Below are positions 1-6,800 of a stretch of DNA of 12,246 bases, piece after piece. The stretch lies in assembly GCA_934647235.1 (NCBI GenBank), contig CAKUFG010000042.1, forward strand, positions 1-12,246, read 5' to 3'. This DNA is from an uncultured Clostridia bacterium (GTDB taxonomy: Bacteria; Bacillota; Clostridia; Christensenellales; Aristaeellaceae). A model generated the notes under the pieces. The model was not told the DNA's origin and searched no databases. It saw only the letters and a list, made by a program, of their open reading frames with translations. A program made the translations under genes and the position numbers. The stretch's first letter is position 1; each line of letters opens with the position of its first letter.

Positions 1-893
1 GTGCTGGCCTGTTCGCGCAGGTTGACCTTGCCGGAGGAGTTGATCTTGAGCAGCGGCATGGCGCTGGCCACATAGTTGGTGGTTAGGTATTCGGTCTTCA
101 TATAGCCTACCAGATTGCCGATGCGCACCTGGGTGAAGCCGTTATCCAGCGTGGTGAGCACTTCCACATAGACGCCGTTGTAGTACTTGCCCAGGGAAGA
201 GCTGTCGGTGGTGGGCTCGCGGCGCAGGTTCAGGCGGTCGCCCGGATAGGGGTTGTTGACGATGGCGTAGCTGGCGGGCACGGCGATGTTCCAGTTGGCG
301 GATACGTGGGAGCCAACGGGGCCGTTGTTCCAGTAGGGATTGGAGGAGGTGGTGCTGGCGGAAACGGTCTTGGCATTGAGGCTGGTCTTGGAGATGAAGC
401 CCATCAGGCCGCCTGCCTGCACATAGTACCAGCTGTCCATATCGCCCAGCACCAGCACCTGCGTGCCGTTGGCGTACAGGCCCAGCAGGTTGCTGTTATC
501 GCTGGTGAAGGTGGGGGTGGAGCGCAGCAACACGCCCTTGCCCTGACTGCTCTGCAGGCTCATGATGGGAGCGGAGGACTTGACGGCGTTGTTGATGAAG
601 TCCGTCTGCAGGAAGGCGCGCTTCACATAGCCGGTGTAATACTCGCGCACGCCGATGGGATTGACAGAGATTTTAGCCCAGGTGGCGTCATAGAAGGAGG
701 ATACGATGCAGACATAGGTGCCATTGTAGAACTTGCCAATTGCAGCAGCGCTGTCGCTGGGGCCTTCGCGCAGGGTGACGTACTTGGCCGAGGGATGGCT
801 GATCATGGCGAAGGAGTCGCCGCCGTCTGCCAGCGCGGCAGCGGGGAGGAGAAGCATCAGAACCAGCAGGATGGAAAGAATGCGTTTCATCAT
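1..893 (-). CDS. Secreted protein of tandem SH3b domains (partial, C-terminus outside window)
   Basis: The frame is open from an ATG at 893 to the left edge, so about 297 residues are visible and the C-terminus is missing. The protein begins with a typical signal peptide: MMKR, a Leu-rich core, then AAALADG around residues 19-25. After it come bacterial SH3-like repeats, each with an L-R-x-x-P or L-R-E core and a closing G-Y/F-[VIM] strand: about residues 38-97 (VTLREGPS), 120-175 (VLLRSTPT) and 215-270 (LNLRREPT). A fourth starts at the edge (VNLREQAS). SH3b domains usually bind peptidoglycan stem peptides or cross-bridges, so an extracellular wall-associated role is inferred. No catalytic domain is visible; one could lie in the missing part. 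AAAGGA nine bases upstream supports the start, with a second ATG directly after it. The gene follows the M15 carboxypeptidase gene in the same direction with a 90-bp gap. Confidence 0.85.
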   Translation of the reverse strand, partial: MMKRILSILLVLMLLLPAAALADGGDSFAMISHPSAKYVTLREGPSDSAAAIGKFYNGTYVCIVSSFYDATWAKISVNPIGVREYYTGYVKRAFLQTDFINNAVKSSAPIMSLQSSQGKGVLLRSTPTFTSDNSNLLGLYANGTQVLVLGDMDSWYYVQAGGLMGFISKTSLNAKTVSASTTSSNPYWNNGPVGSHVSANWNIAVPASYAIVNNPYPGDRLNLRREPTTDSSSLGKYYNGVYVEVLTTLDNGFTQVRIGNLVGYMKTEYLTTNYVASAMPLLKINSSGKVNLREQAS

Positions 894-933
894 CGTTTTG
901 TGTCCTTTCATTTGGGTTTCACTTATAAGACGT

Positions 934-962
934 AAATCAAATGGGTTTTCATCCCATGATTT
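934..962 (-). other. Imperfect hairpin between carboxypeptidase and SH3b genes
   Basis: The arms ATGGG (941-945) and CCCAT (953-957) enclose a 7-base loop. They extend outward as AAATC/GATTT (934-938 and 958-962) across a 2-base bulge, giving about 10 base pairs. It lies just after the carboxypeptidase stop in an AT-rich gap. No clean T-run follows on the minus strand, so it could be a weak terminator, an mRNA-stabilising stem or a protein site. I found no convincing promoter for the SH3b gene in this gap, so readthrough from the carboxypeptidase promoter is plausible. Confidence 0.3.
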
Positions 963-983
963 TCAAAAAAATTAGAAATTTTT

Positions 984-2288
984 TCATTGCTGCACTTCGC
1001 CCAGATATTCCTCCAGGCACTGGCCGCTTTGCTGCATGGCCAGGCTGTGCTCCGTGCCCACATAGCGGATGTGCCACGCCTCGCCCGCAAAGCCGGTGAT
1101 CTGCTGCTTTTCATCCGTATAGCGCAGGATAAAGCCGTATTCCCAGCAATGCTGATGCAGCCAGGTGCACTGCTTGGTGCCCAGGAACATGCTGGTGTTG
1201 GGCACCGTCATATCAAAGGCAAGGCCGGTGTGGTGCTCGCTGGCGCCGGGATCGGCTACGGTGACGCTGGCGGCCGAGCGGCAGCGCGACAGGCTCCAAT
1301 CGGGATTGTTATTCTGGAAGCTTTTGACCTTGTTGTCAAAGATGCGCTGCTGATCGGCATAGCTGCGGTAGGCGGCGCTGACCTGCCAATTGGTAATGCC
1401 GTCCGCCCTGGCGGCCTCAAGCATGCGAATCAGGGCGTCCGCCGCCTCGCGGACCCCCTGCGTGCCGTCATATTTGATTTTAACCAGCGAAGAATCGCAG
1501 TATTCCGACAGGTTCACCAGGTCGGCGGGCGCAAAGTCTGACGCAACGGGATGCTGGCGGTTGACCAGCATGGGCTGGCTGCCGGCAAGCACCTGCACGG
1601 CTGCGGGCGTGGGGGTGATCAGCATGGGCTGGGCGGCGCTGGAATAGAGCATTTCCAGCGTTTTCTGCCCGGCGATGCCGTCGTCGTCCAGCCCGTGCTG
1701 GGCCTGGAACAGCTTCACCGCCGCGCGCGTGCCCTTGCCGTAATCGCCGTCCAGCACGCCGGAATAGAAGCCCAGCTGCTGAAGCCGCGACTGCAGGGCC
1801 TTGACCTCATCGCCGCTGGAGCCGGAGGACAGCATGGCGGGCGTGGCCGAGGGGGTAGGCGTAGGCACGAAGGTCTGCGCCGATCCGGAATACAGCATGG
1901 CCAGCGTTTGTTCGCCTGCTATGCCGTCGGCCTTCAGCCCATGCTGGGCCTGGAAAGCCGTCACTGCCATCTGCGTGCCGGCGCCGTACTGGCCGTCCAC
2001 ATCGCCGCTGTAATAGCCCAGGTCCTTGAGCCGCTGCTGCAGTTGCTTTACTTCGATGCCAATGGAGTTCTTCTGCAGGATGCAGGGCGTGGGCGTGGAG
2101 GTGGGCAGGGCCGGGTCCTCCGTGATGCGCACGGTGCGCGGGGTGATGGAGGGCGTGGGCGTGATGGCTGCCTCGCGCTGATAAACGCGCTGATCCTGCA
2201 GGGCAGAAATGCCCACATACAGGATGGCGATGACCAACAGGATGATGACCGCCAGCCCCAGGTAGGATGTTCCGCCGTTTTTTCTCAT
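984..2288 (-). CDS. Membrane-anchored M15 (VanY-type) D-alanyl-D-alanine carboxypeptidase with two peptidoglycan-binding domains
   Basis: A 434-residue protein predicted to act outside the membrane, removing the terminal D-Ala from peptidoglycan stem peptides. Residues 9-30 form one transmembrane anchor. Two PG_binding_1 domains follow at about 72-135 and 153-217, each with the L-x-x-R-L/LG-[YF]-Y-S-G/F-Q-x-x-x-G-L/D-G-I-A-G pattern. Thr/Pro-rich linkers (TPTP repeats) separate the modules. The C-terminal third is an M15B peptidase: S-x-H-x-x-G-x-A-x-D with H352 and D359, then E403-A-W-H406. H352, D359 and H406 are the expected zinc ligands and E403 the general base. All key residues are present, so activity is expected. 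AAAGGAG precedes the ATG, and a strong promoter lies 40-70 bases upstream. It is a housekeeping wall enzyme by context; no vancomycin-resistance genes are nearby. Confidence 0.92.
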   Translation of the reverse strand: MRKNGGTSYLGLAVIILLVIAILYVGISALQDQRVYQREAAITPTPSITPRTVRITEDPALPTSTPTPCILQKNSIGIEVKQLQQRLKDLGYYSGDVDGQYGAGTQMAVTAFQAQHGLKADGIAGEQTLAMLYSGSAQTFVPTPTPSATPAMLSSGSSGDEVKALQSRLQQLGFYSGVLDGDYGKGTRAAVKLFQAQHGLDDDGIAGQKTLEMLYSSAAQPMLITPTPAAVQVLAGSQPMLVNRQHPVASDFAPADLVNLSEYCDSSLVKIKYDGTQGVREAADALIRMLEAARADGITNWQVSAAYRSYADQQRIFDNKVKSFQNNNPDWSLSRCRSAASVTVADPGASEHHTGLAFDMTVPNTSMFLGTKQCTWLHQHCWEYGFILRYTDEKQQITGFAGEAWHIRYVGTEHSLAMQQSGQCLEEYLGEVQQ

Positions 2289-2328
2289 TTATTGTATAGC
2301 TCCTTTGGTATGGTCAAGGTACCCTGTC

Positions 2329-2357
2329 AGTATACCCTGATGCGCGGGGAATGTCAA
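2329..2357 (-). promoter_or_regulatory. Sigma-A-type promoter for the M15 carboxypeptidase gene
   Basis: On the minus strand a perfect -35 TTGACA (2357-2352) is separated by exactly 17 bases from TATACT (2334-2329). That predicts a transcript start near 2322 and a leader of about 33 bases containing AAAGGAGC before the ATG at 2288. The -35 box overlaps the TGA stop of the upstream BofC-like gene (2356-2354). Confidence 0.82.
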
Positions 2358-2890
2358 CTTTCAAAGGTTTCAAGCCACTGCTCCACCGCCTGCGCGCTGC
2401 CGAAGCCGATGCCCAGATGCACCGTTTCCAATAAATCCTCAGGCAGGGCGGACAGGGGAATATCCAGCTGGGCCTTGAGCGCGTAGCCGTCGCCATAGGC
2501 GTTTTCATAAATGCCCAGCACGCCCGCGCCGTCGGGCATGACCACCAGATGCTCGGGGCAGTATAGCTGCATGGTGCAGCTCATTTCGATTTCCGCAGGG
2601 GAAAAGGAGGTGATCGACCAGTCGGAGAAGGCCTGCTGCATCTGCTGCAGCGTGCAGCCCTTGTATTCCTTATCGGCGGCGATGCGGCGCGTTACCTCGT
2701 GCCCGCAGCGGGCATAATGAATGGTCTGGATCAGCTGGCAGCCTTCCTCCACGTTTTCGCGGGCCTTGGCGGCGGCGCGGGTCTGCGTGCGCCCCACGGC
2801 AATCATAATCACCACGGCGGCGGCCACAGCCAGCAGCGCCGCGCCCCACAGCCGCGCGCGGCGGCTCAGTTCGTCATGCTTGGATTCCAT
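2354..2890 (-). CDS. Membrane-anchored BofC C-terminal-domain-like protein
   Basis: A 178-residue protein from the ATG at 2890. A further in-frame ATG 33 bases upstream is less likely because GGAGGTGG sits about nine bases before the chosen one. A basic, Arg-rich N-terminus precedes one transmembrane segment (about residues 15-34), giving an N-in, C-out orientation. The outer part carries Y-x-x-C-G-H (C62, H64), then C-P-E-H (C111-H114), then a G-x-L-G-I-Y strand near 122-128. It ends with a D-I-P-L-S-x-L-P-E stretch (143-151) and the G-I-x-x-x-S-x-x-x-V-E-x-W-L-E tail. This pattern matches clostridial proteins annotated with the BofC C-terminal domain. In B. subtilis, BofC restrains the SpoIVB signal for sigma-K processing; whether this shorter protein does so is unknown. 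Assignment is from motif memory, not a profile search. Confidence 0.7.
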   Translation of the reverse strand: MESKHDELSRRARLWGAALLAVAAAVVIMIAVGRTQTRAAAKARENVEEGCQLIQTIHYARCGHEVTRRIAADKEYKGCTLQQMQQAFSDWSITSFSPAEIEMSCTMQLYCPEHLVVMPDGAGVLGIYENAYGDGYALKAQLDIPLSALPEDLLETVHLGIGFGSAQAVEQWLETFES

Positions 2891-2922
2891 AAAAATATCC
2901 ACCTCCGCTGCCAGTATGCGCA

Positions 2923-2946
2923 TTCCCGCGTTGCATCATACGGGAA
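2923..2946. promoter_or_regulatory. Inverted repeat over the -35 box of the HAD gene, possible operator
   Basis: TTCCCG (2923-2928) and CGGGAA (2941-2946) form a perfect 6-bp inverted repeat with a 12-base spacer. The half-site centres are 18 bases apart, and the repeat straddles the -35 TTGCAT of the plus-strand promoter. It also lies within the 89-bp gap shared with the divergent BofC-like gene. The layout suits a dimeric repressor, but no regulator can be named. Confidence 0.35.
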
Positions 2947-2960
2947 AAGTGTGCTACAAT
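2931..2960 (+). promoter_or_regulatory. Sigma-A-type promoter for the HAD phosphatase gene
   Basis: TTGCAT (2931-2936), an 18-base spacer, then TACAAT (2955-2960). The expected start near 2967 leaves a leader of only about 13 bases, which holds the AGGTGA ribosome binding site. No equally good promoter was found on the minus strand for the divergent BofC-like gene. Confidence 0.6.
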
Positions 2961-2979
2961 AGGCGGCGAGGTGATTAAA

Positions 2980-3630
2980 ATGCCCAAGAAGGCTGTTTTG
3001 TTTGATTTGGATGGAACACTGCTCAACTCCTTGCCCGATATCAGCCGGTGCATGAATACCGTGCTGGAAAAGCACGGTCTGCCGGTGTATCCCATGCTGG
3101 ATTATCGCTATATGACCGGCAACGGCGCGCTGAAGCTGACCCAGCGCGCGCTGGGCGAGGCGCATCAGGAGCTGGAGCAGACGGTGCTGGCCGAATACGC
3201 TGCGCTGTACGCCAAGCACTGCTATGACGAATCCTATCTCTATCCCGGCATTGCCGATATGATGCAGGATCTCAAGGCTGCCGGCTATCAGCTGGTGGTG
3301 CTGAGCAACAAGGATGATCCCGATGTGGCCAGCGTGCTCCATCATTATTTTGACGAGCCGCCCTTCACCGTGATGCGCGGCCATCTGCCGGGCGTGCCGC
3401 TCAAGCCCGATCCGGCCGCCGCGCTGAACATTGCCAGGGAGCTGGGCATTGCGCCTGCGGATTTCTGGTATCTGGGCGATACGCCCACCGACCTTGCCAC
3501 CTGCCGCGGCGCAGGCATGAACTTCATTGCCGTTGCCTGGGGCTTCCGCAGCCGTGAGGAGCTGAGCGAGGCGGGCGCGGAGCGCATTGTGGATACCCCG
3601 GCGCAGGCGCTGGAATACATGCTCAAATAA
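2980..3630 (+). CDS. HAD-superfamily phosphatase, phosphoglycolate phosphatase (Gph) type
   Basis: A 216-residue cytoplasmic hydrolase with all four HAD motifs. Motif I is F-D-L-D-G-T with nucleophile D9 and acid/base D11; motif II is L-S-N (S109); motif III is K142 in L-K-P-D-P; motif IV is G-D-T-P-T-D with D167 and D171. A helical cap lies between motifs I and II (about residues 16-85), as in the Gph/PgmB-like subfamily. Mg-dependent removal of phosphate from a small metabolite is expected. Phosphoglycolate is the usual family label, but the substrate cannot be read from sequence. The ATG at 2980 is preferred over a GTG at 2971 because AGGTGA (2969-2974) overlaps that GTG and sits five bases before the ATG. 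It is monocistronic: its own promoter upstream, a terminator shared with convergent spoIIE downstream. Confidence 0.88.
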   Translation: MPKKAVLFDLDGTLLNSLPDISRCMNTVLEKHGLPVYPMLDYRYMTGNGALKLTQRALGEAHQELEQTVLAEYAALYAKHCYDESYLYPGIADMMQDLKAAGYQLVVLSNKDDPDVASVLHHYFDEPPFTVMRGHLPGVPLKPDPAAALNIARELGIAPADFWYLGDTPTDLATCRGAGMNFIAVAWGFRSREELSEAGAERIVDTPAQALEYMLK

Positions 3631-3643
3631 GATCGATTATAAT

Positions 3644-3698
3644 AAAAACGGAGCTGCCTTCTGTGATTGCGTTCAATCCTGCAGCAACTCCGCTTTTT
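3644..3698. terminator. Nested bidirectional terminator between the HAD gene and spoIIE
   Basis: The outer arms are AAAAACGGAG (3644-3653) and CTCCG-C-TTTTT (3688-3698). Inside is CTGC/GCAG (3654-3657 and 3681-3684), and at the tip GATTG-CGTT-CAATC (3665-3678). On the plus strand the stem ends in TTTTTATT; on the minus strand CTCCG is followed by TTTTTATTATAAT. It should stop both convergent transcripts. The spoIIE stop codon (3699-3697) lies in the outer arm. Confidence 0.75.
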
Positions 3699-6018
3699 AT
3701 TCGCTGCATTCGCGCTTTTGGCTTTTGCGGCGCTTGAACAGCGTGCAGCATACCGTCATATCGTCCTGCGGCACGCCGCCGCAGCGCCGCATGGCCGCGC
3801 TCATCAGCGCGGTGCACAGCGTTTCGGGGGAGCGGTGCAGGCGATCGCGCATGAACAGCTGCACCTGCCCCTCCAGCGCGCGCATGCCGCCGCAGGCGTC
3901 GGCCAGGCCGTCGGTAAACTGAATGACCATGTCGTTTTCATCCACGGCGACGCTGTGGGTGGAGGACTGCACCGCCGGCAGGATGCCCAGCGGCAGCGCG
4001 CTGCTTTCCAGCACGCGCAGGGTATCGCCGCAGATGACCATGGAAGGGCACGCGCCCAGCTTGTCCAGCGTCACCTTGCCCTGCCACAGGTCGGATACGC
4101 ACAGGTCCACCGTGGCGTATTGCTCTCCATCGGTGGAGGAAAGCATGATGCAGTTGATGGCTGACAGCGCCTGCGGCACATCGTAGCCGGAGTCCAGGCA
4201 CAGCGACAGCAATTCCAGCGTTTTCTCGCTTTCCTCGTGCGCCTGCCCGCCATGGCCCATGCCGTCGCTGAGCATGGACAGCTCCGTGCCGCCAGGCGCG
4301 GAGCGCAGCAGCAGCGAATCGCCGTTCTCGCCGCGCCCATCCCCTGCCGAAGCCGACAGGTGGTAGCACTCCACCATCAGCGGCGGGGTTTCTTCTATCT
4401 GAATGGTATCCTTGCTGCGCCGGGCGATGTGCAGCGGCAGATCCAGCTGCTGCGACAGCGCGCCGCAGTAGCGCTCCAGCATGCGCTGGGAGGTGAGCGG
4501 CGATTCAAACCGCAGCGCCAGCGAAACATGCTGATGAATGCGCAGCGCGTACAGCAGCCGCCCCGGCACGCGCATGCGGCGCAGCAGATAGGCCGCCTCG
4601 CCGATGAGCGCGTCGTCGTCGCGGTCGCAGTCGCGCCCGTCGGACAGATCGCCCATCGCCTGGGCAATGGCGGACAGATGCGTGCGCGTGGCCTCGCGCT
4701 CCCGCTGGGCATAGGCGCAGCGCAGGGCGCGCTGCTGGGCGGCGCGCTCGCAGTCCAGCGCCAGGGCGGGCCAGGCCTCCAGCCGGGGACAATCCGCCAT
4801 GCGCGCGGTGCGGTCGCCATGCAGAAAATATTCGCTTAACAGCGCCTTGGTTCCGGGGGCGTTTTCGTGCCAGCAGCGGGGCAGCAGCTCGCACCCCGTG
4901 CACATGCGCTCCATCACGTCCTCCAGCTGCTCCTCCTCATCCGGCATGCCCACGCGCACGGGCGGCAGCAGCTGGGACAAGCGCTGCAGGTTGCCCGTCC
5001 ACTGCGCACGCATGCATTGAGCGTAGGCGGAGGCATTGTCCGCAGCGTCGGGGGACATGCGCCGCACGGAGGCGTACACGGTGGATATCATCCGCCGGGG
5101 CAGCAGCAGAAAGACCGCGCAGGACAGCGCAGCAGCAGCCATGAAGCCATAATCCATGGAAAAATGCACGGCATAGCTGGTAAACGCGCCGCACAGCAGA
5201 TAGATGGCGCCGAGCACCCAGCGCTTGCGGCCATAGAATAGCCCGCATACGATGCCCGAGAAGGCGAAGCACACCGCATATCCGTCGGCATGGCCGCACA
5301 GGGACAGCGAAATGCCCGCGATCAGCCCGGCGCACACGGCGGCCGTGCAGCCGCCCACGCAGGCGGAAAGCAGAATGGCCAGGCCCGCCAGGGCGAAGCC
5401 GATATTCACCATGCCAATCGCCACCCGTCCCGCGCCGCACAGCAGCACGGCGGCCAGCACCAGGCAGCACAGCAGATCGTCAATGCGCACGCGGGCGCGG
5501 CGTTCCTGCGCCAGCGCGGCGGCGTGACAAAAGGCAGGGGTACACAGCACGCCCACGATCATCGAGACCGTGCACAGGATCATCTCCTCCTGCGTGCCGG
5601 GAGAAAGGATCATCGCAAGACACCGCAGCGACAGCGCGCAGGCAGCCCAGGCGGAGGCAATCCATACCGCCCTGGGCGGGCGGAAGCGCAGCAGCATCAG
5701 CAGCGCGCAGCCCGCGTACTGCATTGGATCGACTGCCACGCCCCAAAGCAGGCGCAGCCCCAGGCTCAGCAATAGCCCCATGGCGGGAAACAGCAGCCCC
5801 CGGCGGGTATACAGCCACGCGCACAGCGCGCACACGGCAAAGGGCGAGGGCAGGCGGAAGCACTCGCTGAGGCTGAGAAAAAAGAACAGAAAGGCTTCCC
5901 CGGATTTGCCTGCCAGGGCGGGGCCGCTTTCGCGCAGATAAAGCCGCAGCGGCAGGCGCTGCTTTTTTCTATGCGCGGCACGCTTCCTTTGTACAACCGT
6001 CTGCATGGCCTGATGCAC
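3697..6018 (-). CDS. spoIIE: Stage II sporulation protein E: membrane PP2C-type phosphatase
   Basis: SpoIIE dephosphorylates SpoIIAA in the forespore, releasing sigma-F, and associates with FtsZ at the polar septum. From the GTG at 6018 the product is 773 residues, against about 827 in B. subtilis. A basic cytoplasmic tail (QRKRAAHRKK) precedes a polytopic membrane region (about residues 42-308). A central domain with a Cys cluster (C-x-x-C, then RCW) follows, and then a C-terminal PP2C phosphatase. Metal-site motifs are intact: D585 in D-G-M-G-H-G, D703 in F-T-D-G-L-A-D, and D752-D753 in Q-D-D-M-T. The frame opens at an ATG at 6078, but that has no ribosome binding site and lies upstream of the predicted transcript start. 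The GTG has GGAG ten bases before it, and an ATG at 6006 is a third option. Identity is certain; the start is not. Confidence 0.95.
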   Translation of the reverse strand: MHQAMQTVVQRKRAAHRKKQRLPLRLYLRESGPALAGKSGEAFLFFFLSLSECFRLPSPFAVCALCAWLYTRRGLLFPAMGLLLSLGLRLLWGVAVDPMQYAGCALLMLLRFRPPRAVWIASAWAACALSLRCLAMILSPGTQEEMILCTVSMIVGVLCTPAFCHAAALAQERRARVRIDDLLCCLVLAAVLLCGAGRVAIGMVNIGFALAGLAILLSACVGGCTAAVCAGLIAGISLSLCGHADGYAVCFAFSGIVCGLFYGRKRWVLGAIYLLCGAFTSYAVHFSMDYGFMAAAALSCAVFLLLPRRMISTVYASVRRMSPDAADNASAYAQCMRAQWTGNLQRLSQLLPPVRVGMPDEEEQLEDVMERMCTGCELLPRCWHENAPGTKALLSEYFLHGDRTARMADCPRLEAWPALALDCERAAQQRALRCAYAQREREATRTHLSAIAQAMGDLSDGRDCDRDDDALIGEAAYLLRRMRVPGRLLYALRIHQHVSLALRFESPLTSQRMLERYCGALSQQLDLPLHIARRSKDTIQIEETPPLMVECYHLSASAGDGRGENGDSLLLRSAPGGTELSMLSDGMGHGGQAHEESEKTLELLSLCLDSGYDVPQALSAINCIMLSSTDGEQYATVDLCVSDLWQGKVTLDKLGACPSMVICGDTLRVLESSALPLGILPAVQSSTHSVAVDENDMVIQFTDGLADACGGMRALEGQVQLFMRDRLHRSPETLCTALMSAAMRRCGGVPQDDMTVCCTLFKRRKSQKRECSE

Positions 6019-6054
6019 GGCTGTCACGCTCCATATGCTGTGATTGTATACAGC

Positions 6055-6110
6055 AGTATACGCGCAGGGCGGGAGCATCCGCGTCGAAGCGGCGCGCGAG
6101 ATACGTCAAA
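6055..6110 (-). promoter_or_regulatory. Candidate Spo0A-controlled promoter of spoIIE
   Basis: On the minus strand TTTGACG (6110-6104) and TTCGACG (6088-6082) each match the reverse-oriented 0A box TTYGACA at six of seven positions, and their starts are 22 bases apart. TTCGAC is followed after 22 bases by TATACT (6060-6055). Long -35/-10 spacing with 0A boxes over the -35 region is known for B. subtilis spoIIG and spoIIE. The predicted start is near 6048. A second -10-like sequence (TATACA/TACAAT, 6050-6043) lies just downstream. Confidence 0.5.
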
Positions 6111-6120
6111 ATAGCAAAAT

Positions 6121-6140
6121 CCCGCGCGAAAAAGCGCGGG
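6121..6140 (-). terminator. Intrinsic terminator of the helicase-to-zinc-ribbon operon
   Basis: A perfect 7-bp stem, CCCGCGC (6121-6127) with GCGCGGG (6134-6140), encloses a 6-base loop. On the minus strand it is followed by ATTTTGCTATTTT. It lies about 70 bases past the zinc-ribbon stop and just before the spoIIE promoter, so it separates the two units. The 72 bases between the stop and the stem hold nothing else I recognise. Confidence 0.8.
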
Positions 6141-6212
6141 AAATGCATGGACGCGGGCAAAGCCGCAGCCAAGGAGGAAAAACGAACGTCAGGCCCAGCC
6201 TGCCGCCGCGCC

Positions 6213-6728
6213 TTAAAGCAGCTCCTCCATCCGGTTCAGCCGGCGCAGGGCCTTGCCCAGCCCCAGCGTCCACAGGCCGGGCAGGGCGGCGATTGCTGCG
6301 GCGGTCAGCGCAAGGGGGATATAGATCAGCAGCTTTATAAAGGCCGACAGCGCGGCCAGGTCGTCAAAAATCAGCCCCAGCACGGCGGCGGATACCGCAT
6401 CGTATTGCCGCCAGGCCAGCAGCAGCGTCAGCGCGGCCATCACGATGGCCAGCACCCTGCCCAGCAGCATGAAGCCGCGCCCGGCGCGCACATGCGAAAA
6501 GTCGGCATAGTAGGCCGTCTGCGGGGCGACCACATTGGCGTGCGCGGGGACGGCGGGCTCGCCCGAGGGCATCACCCGCTGCTGCACGGGCGCGGTGTAG
6601 GCTGCGGCGTTGCGCGCCGGGGCGGCGCTGCCCGAGCCAAAGCGCCCCGCGCTGCGGGCGGCCCCGCACTTGGGGCAGATGGTGTAGGTATCTTCATTTA
6701 CGGCGTTGCATTTGATGCAGGTCCACAT
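6213..6728 (-). CDS. RanBP2-type zinc-ribbon membrane protein of unknown function
   Basis: A 171-residue protein from the ATG at 6728. It opens with a zinc module fitting the RanBP2-type signature W-x-C-x2-C-x3-N-x6-C-x2-C exactly: W2, C4, C7, N11, C18 and C21. A low-complexity Ala/Pro/Ser linker (about 25-75) follows, then two or three hydrophobic segments (about 86-106, 112-122 and 131-155) and a short basic, Leu-rich tail. The zinc module should therefore sit at the cytoplasmic face of the membrane. RanBP2-type fingers bind RNA or protein in known cases; the partner here is unknown. GGAG is 12 bases before the ATG, a loose fit. An upstream in-frame ATG at 6800 would add 24 residues, but the finger starting right at the N-terminus favours the shorter form. 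It is the last gene of the operon, 72 bases after ispDF. Confidence 0.65.
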   Translation of the reverse strand: MWTCIKCNAVNEDTYTICPKCGAARSAGRFGSGSAAPARNAAAYTAPVQQRVMPSGEPAVPAHANVVAPQTAYYADFSHVRAGRGFMLLGRVLAIVMAALTLLLAWRQYDAVSAAVLGLIFDDLAALSAFIKLLIYIPLALTAAAIAALPGLWTLGLGKALRRLNRMEELL

Positions 6729-6800
6729 TGGTACTTCACGCTCCCATGGTTCATTCGTATGCCTATATAACGAATCAGGATGGTAAGTTCTTGCATTCAA

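Noticed and set aside
306..935. A 209-codon plus-strand open frame at the left end
   Set aside because: It is antisense to the SH3b gene, which has a signal peptide, repeats and a ribosome site. The plus frame has none of these.
2050..2170. Thr/Pro-coding repeats as a DNA tandem repeat or recombination site
   Set aside because: They are short TPTP linkers between protein modules, without an extended identical DNA unit.
984..2288. VanY as part of a vancomycin-resistance cluster
   Set aside because: The neighbours are BofC-like and SH3b proteins. There is no ligase, VanH, VanX or two-component system, so a housekeeping M15 carboxypeptidase fits better.
1551..2486. A 311-codon plus-strand open frame opposite the carboxypeptidase
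   Set aside because: It mirrors the PG-binding repeats in antisense, has repetitive Gly/Arg/His composition and no family resemblance.
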